Positions 23,133-35,775 of a stretch of DNA of 64,000 nucleotides are shown here, in pieces. Position 1 is the first letter of the stretch. Every line of letters starts with the position of its first letter. Both the position numbers and the translations under genes were made by a program. This DNA is from Tetraselmis striata (lineage: Eukaryota; Chlorophyta; Chlorodendrophyceae; Chlorodendrales; Chlorodendraceae): NCBI GenBank assembly GCA_006384855.1, contig VCJN01001644.1:1-64000 (forward strand), given 5' to 3'. Below the pieces are notes generated by a model. It was not told where the DNA came from and made no database searches. It saw nothing but the letters and a program-made list of their open reading frames with translations.

Positions 23133-26100
23133 ATGTTCTAAACTAGTTTATGTGGTTTCTCTACCTGTACGAGATAGCCATAATGTGCGCGCGCACGATT
23201 GCGGGGGCCGGTCAGAGCCACCACCTGCCTTCACGGCGGACCGACCGGTCACTCTCCTTTGCTGTGGCACGCTCCATCGAGCGCACCACAGCAAAGTCGC
23301 GGCAATTTTGCCGCGCAGGGTGCCGGTCTTCCGCCATCGTACCATGTACGATGAGCGACGCCTTTAGAGAAACCCGTTAGGGTTTGTGTGGTTAATGGAC
23401 GCGCGCCGCTTGCGACGTGCTAACTACTACCCGCGAACGAGCTGCTGATTACTCGCCCAACGCGAGGAGAGGACGAAGCTGCAGCGCTTCCCTATTCAGT
23501 GGAACAAGGTCCAAGACCTTCGACCATTGTCGACCAACAGTAACCCCTGGCTGCCCTTTCCCGTGTGGGCATGGCTCGATCTGTACTGGCCCCTACCCGG
23601 CGTAGGTGTCGCGATGCGCTCCGACTGGGGCGGATGCCGGCGTATGCCCGTCGTCTAGTACGGATTCGAGTACAAAGTGACAATACACTACCAGTGCCCA
23701 AGCCAGCGCCCAGTGGCACATGGCTACTCCCACGCCGCGGCACTCCTACTGTGCCGCGCACCGTGGACCCTGACGCCGACGCGGAGATAGAGGGCCAACA
23801 GAGCGACATGGCGCTCTGCTCGCCCCCCTCGCGACATCCATCGCACCAATTCTTGTACTCCCGACTCCCCCTTTATGAGACATCGCGTCCGTCGTAATCT
23901 CGGCAACTGGCGCAAATCGCAGTGTTCTCAACTGGATATCCCGAGGTGTACGCATTCCTTTCTTGGACGGGCTTGCCCCACCTTCTTTTCATCAGGGGGT
24001 GTCAATGGGGGATGCCACTCCTGCTCAACTTGAGTTTATGGACGGTGAATTGGCTCGCTTCCCGGCCGTTGGGGCCTGGGAGCGAGGCTACTGCGCAAAA
24101 TGGGTGTCCCGGCTGTTCCTGGTTCCTAAGCCTGGAACAAACAAATGGAGGCTCATCATTGACCTTCGCCCCCTGAACCGCTATTGCGAGACGCGCGATC
24201 TTTCGTTTGAGACGCTTTCGCATTTACGCAACCTGGCGCGCCCTGGGGACGACATGTTGCAGATGGACCTGCAAGACGGGTTTTACGCGGTTGGAATCGC
24301 CCCTGAGGACAGGGATTTTTTCACTGTCGATTACCGCGGCACTCTGTACCGACTGGCTGGCCTTCCCATGGACTGGTCTATGTCCCCCTATTACTTTTGC
24401 CAATTCACCAACGTCCTCACTAGGGCATTGCGTCGTGAAGCAGACGGCACACCTATTCCCCGGCGACGATTTGGCCTGCGCATGTTGCCCTACATGGACG
24501 ATTTCCTGTTTCTAGCTCGGACTCAGGCTGAAGCCATCTGGCAACGTGACTATGTCGAACGCCACCTCTCGGACTTTGGTCTGCTGCGCAACCCTAACAA
24601 GGGCGTGTGGGAGCCCACCCAGAAGCTCGTGCACCTGGGGTTAGAAATCGACACATCGGGGTCACCTACTCTTCGTGCGCCCGCTGAGAAACTCGCCAGC
24701 ATTGCTCGCGCGTTGGCCAAACGCCTAATCCAACGAGCAAAACGCGATTGTCGGTGATTGCCAGCTCGCGAGTTGGCCGCTCTCGCGGGCAAATGCCAAT
24801 TTCTCTACTTGGCCATTGCCCCTGCCCGTTTCTACCTTCGTGAGCTGCATGATGTGCTCAAGACGCGCGACTCTTGATCCGGCCGCGTCAAAGCAAGCTT
24901 ACCCGCCAGCTCGAACGCGATCTGCAATGGTGGGTGGGTGTGCCCACCCAACACAACGGCCGTCCCATTAACCGCCCCGTCGAAACCGGATACCTACACG
25001 TCGACAATTCGTCGTACGGCTGGGGTGCCGTTTTGAACGAGCACCATGAAGCTCGGGGTTTTTGGTACGACGATGACCGCAATGCGCACATTACCCTGAA
25101 AGAGCTCAAAGCCGTCCGCTTGGCTATCGAGTCCTTCCTCCCCATGCTCCAGAATCGCCACATCCGCTTGCACGTTCATAACCAAGCGGTTGTCGGCGTC
25201 CTCACAAACCTCACCTCTCGCTCTCCACGCCTCATGGCTGAGCTACGCAAAACGTGGTACCTCATGGACACGCACGGCATCACCCTTTCCGTGCGCTACA
25301 TCCGTTATGCGGCGAATATCTGGGCTGACCGCCTTAGTCGCGAGGTTGATTGCGACGACTGGCAGTTCAACCCTCGTCGATTCGCCTCGCTCACTGCTAA
25401 ATGGGGCGCCTGCACCATCGACCGCTTCGCGACTTCTGAAAAGGCCCTCCTACCCCGCTACAACGCCCGCTGGCGTGACCCGCGGTGTGAGGCCGTCGAC
25501 ACCCTGCGCCTCTCCGACGCTGCATGGCGTTGCGAACGTAACTGGTGTAACCCTCCGTGGAACCTCATCGGCGATCTAGTCTCCAAACTTGAGTCCAGCG
25601 GTGCCCCAGCCATCGTCATTGTTCCCTACTGGCCTGACAAAGCTTGGTACCAGCTCCTCTCGGAGATGTGCTCCGACATGCGCTCTTAGAAGCCGCGCCA
25701 CGACCTCTTCATTCCTGGCCGTACCGGCGACCGCCTTCCCGTGGGCGCACCCCGCTGGCCTGTCGTCGCCTTCAACATTCCCGCCCGTGACCCCCGCCCG
25801 TGGCCTGCTGCGCCCGGCATTTTCTAGTCGGCAAACCAAACGTTCCTTGTGAAATGTTCTAAACTAGTTTATATGGTTTCTCTACCTGTACGAGATAGCC
25901 CTGACGCCGCGCCCGTAGCGCGTGTGCACGCGCGCACGATTGCGGGGGCCGGTCAGAGCCACAACCTGCCTTCACGGCGGACCGACCGGTCACTCTCCTT
26001 TGCTGTGGCACCCTCCATCGAGCGCACCACAGCTCGCCCAACCCTCCCTGGCTGTGGGATTGTATGCCTGCAAATTCCTGATTATCACAACCTGTAACCA

Positions 26101-26140
26101 GACCTGGCATTCTTCGGCAAACAAGACGTTCCTTGTGAAA
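23133..26140 (+). mobile_element. PAT-like DIRS retrotransposon fossil with split direct repeats
   Basis: This is an old copy of a DIRS-order element. Its ends show the split direct repeat layout of PAT elements: A1 at 23133-23292, B1 at 25816-25853, A2 at 25854-26033 and B2 at 26106-26140. The inside holds a reverse transcriptase region (about 23960-24760; LPYMDDFLF carries the catalytic palm motif) and an RNase H region (about 24875-25690; GYLHVDNSSYGWGAVL), in the order known for the family. No tyrosine recombinase is visible before B1, so the copy is incomplete, and its coding part is broken, with about one or two breaks. A1 and A2 still match well apart from a length difference, which suggests moderate age. 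Confidence 0.85.
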
Positions 26141-26870
26141 CCTCCCCCCCCCCCCCCCCCCCCCCTGTAGCGCTTTTCAGTCCCAATTACCCGGGTACGT
26201 CGATACCCTGTACGTTTTGATATACCAGGGACTGGTGTGAATTAGAAGAAGGACAGTAACAAATCCACCTACTGCTAGAAGCAGTACTAAAGATCAGCAC
26301 ACCTGGAGATCTGACAGGTACTGGTGTGAATTACAAAAAGGCAGTAATAACAGTAAATCCACCTACCACAAAAAGTACTGGTAAAACCCGCAGTCGCTGT
26401 AGAGGACCTTTCTGATTGTCCCTTTTTTTTTGGCGATTTCCTGATATCGCCTTCTGCTGCTAGCTCGTCATGTAAACATCACAAAAAGTACTGGTACTGG
26501 TACGGGTACCTGGTGTAGTTCGTCACCCCTAATTGTACGGCGTCACCGCAATTTACCTACCGCCAACAACAGTACCTGTACGCCCACACGCTTGAGCAGT
26601 AAGAAAAAACTGCGTAATATACGCGAGCATAGCGACTGTACCCGTACTACTCCTAGGAGTCCTAGAGCCTCGTGCCAGGTACCTGTACCGTAGTATAAGA
26701 TAACAGCCTTCGATAGAAAATCCAATCGGAGACATGATGCCGCCGCGACAATTTAATATCAACCGTAGATAGTGGGGCAGATACATTACGGTACCAGTAT
26801 CGAAAGTACTCGATACTCGCTATCAGTTTATGTTTGTATATTATACGGAAAGGACGATTTGGCGGGCATA
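26141..26870. repeat. Poly-C run and GTAC-rich dispersed repeats
   Basis: A C run lies at about 26144-26165. After it come two copies of a short dispersed repeat starting ACTGGTGTGAATTA (26231 and 26323), each followed by a GGCAGTAA-like block. Relatives occur near 37955, 46745 and 56593. GTAC-rich DNA continues to about 26820. No gene is seen. Confidence 0.6.
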
Positions 26871-27124
26871 GTCAAACGCTATGGATCTGAATCATAAAAC
26901 GTGTATTCATGACGCGCGCGCACGTCCGACACCGCTCCCGTACCAATTTATTGTGAGAGGATGACCAAACCCTACAAGACCTAGTAGCCCTTCAATCAGT
27001 CACATGTAGACATAATGACCCGGGTACCTGTCACCCAAGGCGCTCCTCGCCATCTGCTGATGCGCATCGTCACCCGATTCTCCAGCTCATATATGCATAT
27101 ATATGATATATGTCACCTCCGCAG
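26871..27124. other. Spacer
   Basis: Mixed sequence with a short TATATG-rich patch near 27090-27110. No feature was recognised. Confidence 0.5.
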
Positions 27125-28520
27125 CACATACACCATTCCACATAAGTCTTTCTACATAGAAATCCGCGCGTATCCTCGCCTTGGTGCCCAAGCCATGGGG
27201 CCGCGGGGCCATGGAGCCTTGTAATCAAGTGTATGCAAGTCTCCTACGCCAAGGAGGCAGCCGTTTCTCCCGTCCCGGTTATCGCACTTTTAGAATTGTT
27301 CTTCGGCAATATGGCATTGTTTGGCACATGGCTACTAAAACCACAGAAAAAAAGAGCGATGAATAATAAGGGGCGACTTGTTGGCGGCGTAGCTAACTAG
27401 CTACCATCCGTCGCATATCCCCGCATGCTGCCGGTGGTGGGTGGACGTATGCATGCGCTGTAAGACGACCGAGCTTGAGCCCAATCCATGCACGCTACCG
27501 ATGCAATGCATGGCATTTCCATGAGAGTGTGCCAGAAATGCCGTCGTCGTGATGGGGCCAATCATCCCACAATTTTCCAAGGTGCAAGATAAGCGCCGTT
27601 GGCTGCAGCACCTCGCTGGGTGAAATAAGCACACATAAAGTGCCTTCGATTCCATAGGTGCATGCTTATACCGCCCGCACCGTAGGCTAAGCGCGGGCTC
27701 ATTGGCCCCGTCGACAACAATAATAATGTGGCCACTGCTGCACAAGGCTCCGCGCGTGTTTTAACACATGTCACCCATCATCCAAGGGTAAAAGCCAAAA
27801 TAATGACGGGGTCCACGCGACGTGGAGACCTATCCAAGGGGTCCTCGCGCCTGGGAGCTTGCATGGAAGGGCAAATTACATGCCCCCATCATGCGCCCCC
27901 ACCCACAGTGACTGGGTCGGCTGGGATACCATAACATGGGGTAACTTTGACATGCCATAAAATTCCAGCGTTTTATTGGATTGGGCTGTAAATTATTGCG
28001 TTGGAAAGCGCAAGTAAAGGGCTTTCCATCGCACTAAATTTCAGCCCAATCTGATAAACCGCCAAAATTTTATGAATTAAAACGTGATTGCAATATTACT
28101 CCTTCTTGCACGGCGAACAACCAGTTTGCGAATGTCGCATGCAGCCCACTAGCTGACCATAGACTCCAAACCATGTGCCGCGCGGCCTGGGGTAGGTGGC
28201 CAACGCATGTATCTCGGCGACCTGGGAGAAAAACACGGTTCTTTATGGCCAAATGTCGGCGTGCCGTGCGCTCAAACCGTTCAGAGCCCGGCCGTGCAAC
28301 ACTTGTTACACTGGCAGTCCCGCATAACAGGCGACGCGCGCGCCACGCACGCCGTCGCATTGGCCCCATCACACCGTGTGCACGCTCTTTCATGGTTATC
28401 CTCGCAATGGCTGCAACGGTGTAGACTATGATGCGTGGGTTTCCGATTAGAAGCGACCAAACCCAAATCATACCCACAAAAATATGCGGAGACTTTTGTG
28501 GGCTGTTGTACAAACTTGTA
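27125..28520 (-). mobile_element. MITE-like non-autonomous element, copy B
   Basis: This is the reverse-complement partner of the element at 6940-8335. The matching blocks run in exactly inverted order, from CCACATAAGTCTTTCTAC at the left to a CCCACAAAAATATGC block at the right end. Several small indels separate the copies. It has no coding capacity. Inverted copies about 20 kb apart could pair and mediate inversion of the interval. Confidence 0.65.
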
Positions 28521-29570
28521 AGCATTCTTTCACCCTCCACACCATTCGTTTCCCGAGAACCTCTCTAGCCTGCTGAACCATGCTGCCTCTCACACCTTCT
28601 CTCCCCACATTTGGTGCGTATTCTACCTACCGATCGTTACTCTTGTGAACCTTACGCACATGTAGCGATCAGTGTGCCGACCCTCATCCCGTACTGAGAC
28701 TTTGCGATTACGGCCGGAAAAGCCAACATAATATTCTTGAACCTACCGTGAGGAGACACCACCCTCCACCACTACCTTGTTGTGGTCGGGATCGCACCTC
28801 ACAGATATATGTCCAGTTGCCTTTCTAAAGCGTCCCGAGTCGTTCTTTTGCAAGGGCGAACTCGGAGATTACGGCCGATCATACCACTTTTGCTTTTTCC
28901 GACGCTCACAACGTGGTCACCAAGAACGAGTAGACTTGACAAAGTTGCCACGTTCGCTTTTCACCACTACCCAGGTTCATAAAGCTGAGCACTTTTGTTC
29001 ACTGCCGTTTTGCGACCATCTACGGTGAGATGGGGGAAGGGAGCTAACCGGAATAGCTAAGTGTCGCTCAGTATTTATCCACCGCTGAGCCGGCCAATAG
29101 GGTTTCGCGGGGGCTGCGATGCCCTCCTTCACTGGAGTAGGTATTGTTATTCTCGGGGAAGGAAAAACGGCTACGGTAATCAGCGATGTGTTTGTTCCAT
29201 GTTTCGGGCGGTACGGTCAAAATTGTGTGAAACATGGTATATTAGCCATGTCGGCCAGAAGGGTTGGTAATGGCTCGGATTCTTGGGTCAGCTGGCCGGT
29301 TTGTCGCGACGGCGGATCGCGCGGCCGTTGCTGGTGCGAGTTATCAGATGGGCGGGATGTGTCGTCGTTCGTGTCCCACTCGCTTTCATAGTCGTGAGTG
29401 CCGGGGAGGTGCGGCTTGCTCATGCTGCGGGTGTGGGCGGTGCCGCCTGAGCGGCTACGACCCCGCTAGGGATGCTTGTGCTTGTGCTTGCAAAATGTGG
29501 CCGCCTTGTTCTTGCTTTGCTATACCATCGTACACGTAAGGGCCAGCGTGGCGTGGAGCGCAACAATAAG
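28521..29570. other. Unassigned stretch
   Basis: Open frames up to about 90 codons occur on both strands, but none resembles a known family. The plus frames at 28777-29028 and 29119-29391 have no domain that I recognise. Confidence 0.4.
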
Positions 29571-29574
29571 TTAC

Positions 29575-29890
29575 AATGCCGGATTCTGGCAGGCTGGGAG
29601 GCCGGTACAGGCGCAGCCCCGGGGCGCGGCCCTGCCGCAATATTTTGATGTTGCACGCGCCGGCTGCAGTGGCGGGCGAGGGCTGCCGACAGCTCGATGG
29701 GCGATCACCCACAGCGAGCAGACGGCTAAGTGGACGTCATGCACCTACCGTCACCGCTTGGCTGCGGGGCGTGGCACAAGAGCGGGGGGAGCAAAGGCCC
29801 CACGGCTTCATGTGGACATCGCACTCGCTGCGCAAGGGCGCCGCTACCGCAGCATACGCCTGCCATATGACGCACCGGAGCAGCGATGGG
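29575..29890 (+). mobile_element. DIRS-type tyrosine recombinase fragment (fossil)
   Basis: The frame contains WTSHSLRKGAATAAYA, the H-x-x-R box of the tyrosine recombinases carried by DIRS elements. Only part of the domain is present; the fragment ends soon after and no split repeats were found around it. It is a broken, probably old piece of an element related to those at 23133 and 45838. Confidence 0.65.
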
Positions 29891-30750
29891 TGTCCATCTT
29901 CTGCCTGTGTGCAAGCTTGCCAGCTTGCGCGCCCTCCCAACCTCCTTTTTTTTCTTGTTTCGAATTGCATCGGCCCGTGGGCCTTTTTTCCTACCAAAAT
30001 GTAAGCTAATCACATATTTGGCAAATGCGGCCGCTCCTTGCTTTAACATACCTGTGTTTTTGCAAAACTCCGTCGGCGCGCATATCTCGATCGGTCGATC
30101 TCACTACGGGCCGGTCGCACCGTCGCACCGCCGGTCGCAATTGTCCAAGAGTGGCAAGATCGGGAACGCCCTGTTTTACAATTCGTCATTGCACCCTTTT
30201 CGCGAAAGCCGGGTTTGACCCTCTTCCATGAATAAAGCCAGAATTATACCAGAAAGTGCATTCCTTATCCGCTCGATCACAGCAAACGTATTTAATATTC
30301 GAGCAATCTTTAAGCCCTCTCATTTCTGCAAGTTTCATCACGCGACGCGTGCGTGACGCGTTCTGCGTTGTCGCTCGCCAGCACTTTCCAGATGCGGCTC
30401 ACCCACGCGCGCAGTCGGCGACTCCTACGGGCCCACCACGCGTCCCGGCACCCACCCATACCGCAAGTGCGATGCAAACTCCCTCTGACGGTAGCGGAGG
30501 GGCTGTCGGACCGCCTCGTACCGCATTGACCTCCGGATCCTTGTTTAATGGGCCGCGTGTGCTAAGGCGCGGTTCAGTTTCGTACTGCACTGACTCACAC
30601 CGCTGCCGGATGTCCGCCACCCAACTGAATGGGCTTCCTCCGCAGAGCGCCTCGACTGAAACATCCACTGGTATAACATCGGCATGTCATTTGACTAGGT
30701 CCGTATGTTCTGATGGATTTTCGATTAGTGTCCCGCGGCGTCGCTGATCT
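29891..30750. other. Unassigned stretch
   Basis: A plus frame at about 30256-30747 is Ser/Thr/Pro-rich (163 codons) and has no domain that I recognise. It could be a linker region of the neighbouring element or chance. Confidence 0.35.
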
Positions 30751-31716
30751 GTGATGTGCTGCGGGGTGTTGCATGGCGCTTTGTCGACCTGCCCGCAATG
30801 CGTCTTCTTCACTGCGGTGGAGCGACAAGGCCATGTCGTGGGTATGACATGTAACGAGTGCGGAAGCTCCTTGGACGCCGCACTGGTCGTAACCTCCTAC
30901 AATGGCACATGCACTCTCCGCACCCAACCGGCGACAAGGCTGAAGAAGCGGAGGGTGGGTGTCAGATGGGGTACTTACGTCGGAAACATGTCGAAGGAGC
31001 AGCTCAAGTCAGGGCCCGACTTCCACACCACCTGGCACAAGTTCCGGACCAAGGATGACAAGCAAGCTTTCCGGCGAGGAGCACTTTGTCATCAGCAACA
31101 CGGCTACAGCGAGGCGGCTCACCGGCTTGGGTCGGGCTGGGCACGGAGGCTTTGCGTATATGTGGTTGCTGACGCCAACTAGATCGCAGTGTTGATGTTC
31201 CCCATTGTTGTTATCCATTAAACAAGGTACTATCCTGATGGGGTCACCTACCTGAGTCACACCGGGGGTGATGATTCTAAGCACTTCACTATGCAATGGT
31301 TAATGGTGTTGTTCAACGTGGGAAAGATTGGCTACGCTGACGCTGTCGACCCCCACCAACACATAAACGCCCTATGAGTATGTCACGGAATGACTACAGA
31401 CGGGTGTCATACTACTGGTAAGATTACATGATAAATACAGGGTATTACAGTATAATTAAGAAGCCGTGCGAGAGCCTAGTGCCCCCACGAATGGACTGAT
31501 ACCGACAACGAGGAAGTCTGGCATGGAGTGCCGCCCACATTTACCTCTGCAATGAACTACATGTGCAATATGACGTTAGAGAGTTGCTGCGGGGCGCTGC
31601 TGTCATGCATCACCTGCCCGCTGACGTCCACGCAGTGGTGCACTTTGGTGCGCAACTGGGTTGTGAAGGACGTGGAGGCGGCAGGCAGCAACGTGCCAGG
31701 CGCCGGCGGGGTGTAA
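30751..31716 (+). pseudogene. Cys-rich orphan with zinc-ribbon-like start
   Basis: The frame starts with an ATG at 30751 and carries CPQC and CNEC pairs about 22 residues apart, a typical zinc-ribbon spacing, followed by a basic segment (RLKKRRVGVRWGTYVGNMSK). Further segments at 31225-31375 (SKHFTMQWLMVLFNVGKIGY) and 31500-31716 (TFTSAMNYMCNMTLESCC) look coding in the same direction but lie in separate frames. Whether introns or decay separate them is unclear. The protein may belong to an unclassified transposon. Confidence 0.4.
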
Positions 31717-31742
31717 TTACACATGTTAATATCTAACTATAT

Positions 31743-32702
<960 letters not shown>

Positions 32703-32889
32703 TGTACTCCAAGTAAGTCCCCCCGTCGCCGAGTTTCCGTCTGTGTCATTTCGTTTAAGGCCCGCACAGTCCCACGGCGGACTGCACGTTCAGCTGGACG
32801 GCGTCGAGTTTCGTCGGTTTCCGCGGCACATCCAGCTCAACCAATTTCGGCGGGGGAGCTCGGGCACCCTCCACGCTGCCCCTGGCGTG

Positions 32890-33575
32890 CAGGCCAAGAT
32901 CCCTATGAGCAGCTTAGATCTATATCTAGAGATTTTTGTGTGTGTGGGCGTGCTGTTGCTTTGTGGGCGCCATGATTGCGTCTCGCCCGCGGCACACCCC
33001 GATGGCCCGCCCCGCGTCCCTCGTCTCTGCCCGCTGTCGCACCATCATAGCTCTTCGCACGCCAAGTAAACTCGCCGCGCCATCGGCACCGCCTCCTGAA
33101 ATCTGATTTCAATCTACCATATCAGCACCATCCCAAGTTGCCACGCGTGTTTGACCATCGGGTCACTATGCCCTGCGATATTGACGGCCGCACCTGCCGC
33201 AATTTTGTTTCTATGAGCTTCAACTGCCCCGCCGCCGCCGCGGGGATGGTTTGGGCAATCTCCACAGCCCACCCCAACCAAGTTTCAAGGTCTATATGAG
33301 CAGCTTAGACATATATCTGGAGACTTTTTTGTGTGTGGGTGTGTTGTTGCTTTGTGGGCGCCATGATTGCGTCTCGCCCACGGCACACCAAGATGACCCG
33401 CCCCGCGTCCCTCGTCTCTGCCCGCTTTCGCAACATCATAGCTCTTCGCACGCCGAGTCAGCTCGCCGCGCCATCAGCACTATTACACGTCTCGCCTCCT
33501 GGAATCTGATTTCAAGCTACCATATCAGCACAATCCCAGACTGCCACGCGTGTTTGACCAGTATCGGGTCACTAT
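32890..33575. repeat. ~290-bp direct repeat pair
   Basis: The block 32890-33180 recurs at 33285-33575, with shared TATGAGCAGCTTAGA, a TTTGTGGGCGCCATGATTGC core and GCCACGCGTGTTTGACCA. By eye identity is about 85 percent. About 100 bases separate the copies. Both are open in one frame, but no family is recognised. Confidence 0.8.
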
Positions 33576-34895
33576 CACTCGTCAGTGGGAGACATCTTAG
33601 CCGACACGCTCGCTGTCCTGCCACCAAACAATTATGATGAGCACGCCTTCCACGAGGTCGGGCAAATGTGCCATGTGGGTGGGTGTATCCATTGATGTGA
33701 TAGCGGTGAAGACATACTGACGTGTTCCTATGATTGATTCCAGATTGCAAAAGGACTGCGGCTCTGCGGGCCGGGGTTCTCTGGGCAGTGAATACCCCGA
33801 CCACACGGACTACCGATTATCCGCCAACATCGTGGCGGTTGCAAACAAAGAGGAGCACACGACCCTCCTAGTGACTGCTACCCGCCGGTGTGTCGCCAAT
33901 GCCTAGCCGTGTCCAGTGCTGCCGCCCACCCCCTCTCTAACACACACGCGGCGCTACCCATGATAGCATGTTGTGTCAGCGATGCATGCCAGTCTCTATC
34001 ATTGGTAGTAACAAGTGCTCCATTGATTGCTTGTTTGCAATGCATCATGAACTGTCGTACGAGCAATGCGGCGCTGCCTACATCCCGAGGCCGCCGGACT
34101 ACAAAGTCCGACCAACCTATGAAGCGAGGGGAGCAGTCGAGGAAGCGACCGATGTAGCTTATCAAAGGCGCACGGCGGGGTGAAGGTGCGGCTTTGCATG
34201 GCCACAGAGATCATCCACCGCGCAGCATGCCTGGCATTGGCATGTGGTCTTGTATCATGGCCACCGCATCCTTCTCCGCCTAAACCGCCACCTTGGGATC
34301 AACCTTTGTGCTCATGGCTGTCCACAAGCTGCGACGTGTCTTGAAGAACGACACGAGGATGGCGAGATTGTCTTCATCGCTGACACCCGCAAGCGACTGC
34401 TCAACAATTTGCTTGTGCGCTGCAGCTACCGTTGTTGCCGCTGAAATTGCTAGGTGCATGGTTGTGCGATCAGAGCTAGGGTACTTTACAACCCACTGGG
34501 GCCATAGAGAGTTGTAAATCTGGTCCGGAGATCACGCCGCTGCCGCCTAACCCATGGTTGGTATGATGGTGGTGGTGGTGAGGGGGGGGGGGGGGGGGGG
34601 GGGGGCTTGCCATCCTCATTCCTGCCGGCATCCATGGGCTTGCATGTTCGAGCCACGCGGCCCGCAGTGATCTTAGGCTGTCCAGGGCGCACGCTTTGCC
34701 GCCCATCTACATCCTCTGTTGTTGCATTAGCCGCTGCGCCACCGGCGTCGACATGAGGTGGCCGCACCGCCACCAACGTCCGAATCTACCGCCAGAGATG
34801 CAACATCATTCGCACTGGTATCGACAACGGAGTTGCAGCGCTCCTCACGCCGAGGCCGTCCGATAGTCACGCGGATTGCCGGCCGTTCGGACGCT
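33576..34895. other. Unassigned stretch with a G run
   Basis: A minus frame at 33878-34165 (96 codons) and overlapping plus frames have no recognisable domain. A G run of about 26 bases lies near 34580-34606. Confidence 0.4.
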
Positions 34896-35520
34896 CAAAG
34901 CTCCGGCCGACCGGTCCCTCCATCTGGCCGCCCTCGGCCTCCTCCTCTGCGCCCCCGGAAACTGATGCCGCGACTAGCGAAGGACATGAGGCGAGACTTG
35001 TTCTCACGTAAATGCTCGTTGGACTAGTGCTCTCTCTCGGCTTCTTCCTCGGCATCCGCCAGCTCCGTCGTAGCAATCCCGAACCGCTCCGTCAGCTAAT
35101 TGTATTTGCGCTGCTTGGTGCGATATATAGCTTCCGTCACTTGTTGTACTCCGCCTCATCGGTGAGCACGAGCTCCCCGTAATGCGCATGTATCTCCTTG
35201 AGCTTGTTGAGCTGCGCCGCGGTCTTGCTCGTTTGCTGCGCGAGCGCGGCATGTAACGATGCGACACTGCCCTTTAGCTTTATCACCTCCCGGTCCCCCG
35301 GATGTCCTACTGCGGCCCAATGTCGTCGTTATCGCCCTCTCCACAAGTCGCCGAGCCTGGCTCCTCAATAGCATCGGCCTCTCCCTCCTCTTTCGCCCCT
35401 TCCATTCCTTCGGGTGGTTCGGCTCCCGCCTGTGCAGCCGCGTGGGCGTTAGCCGCGGAGATGTTGAGCGGCTGCTGCGCTTCGCCCGCGCCGGCTAGTC
35501 CTGTCTTCCGCCCACCCACG
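34896..35520 (-). pseudogene. Coiled-coil-like orphan remnant
   Basis: Minus-strand segments include VIKLKGSVASLHAALAQQ, a following helical segment with QLNKLKEIHAHYGELVL, and ERFGIATTELADAEEEAERE, all with heptad-like spacing. They are interrupted by stops and frame changes. An acidic low-complexity segment precedes them (35519-35307). The remnant lies downstream of the Cys-rich remnant at 35.8-37.2 kb on the same strand and may be part of the same decayed gene. Confidence 0.35.
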
Positions 35521-35775
35521 TTCCGTTCTTTCCGCTTGTCATACGCCGCCGATGGCGTGGATAGTCTCGCGGTCTTAGGGATGCTGCACAGCGGTCGTCT
35601 CGTCGTCGAGACCCACCCGACTGCGAGCGTTGTTGGCTAAATGGGACTGGCATGCATGCTAATATTCGCGCAAGAAAACTTTCGCGACGCCGAGTATCTG
35701 TTGGCAATACGAAGACCGCGTGTCACCGGGGCGTTGATCGATGAGTGCTGCGCATGGTAGTCGCCTGACCGCGGT

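Noticed and set aside
24874-25689. A host gene for the RNase H-like frame
   Set aside because: It lies between DIRS split repeats and follows the reverse transcriptase region, so it is part of the fossil element.
28521-29100. A 5S rRNA or snRNA gene
   Set aside because: No conserved internal control region or stem pattern could be found.
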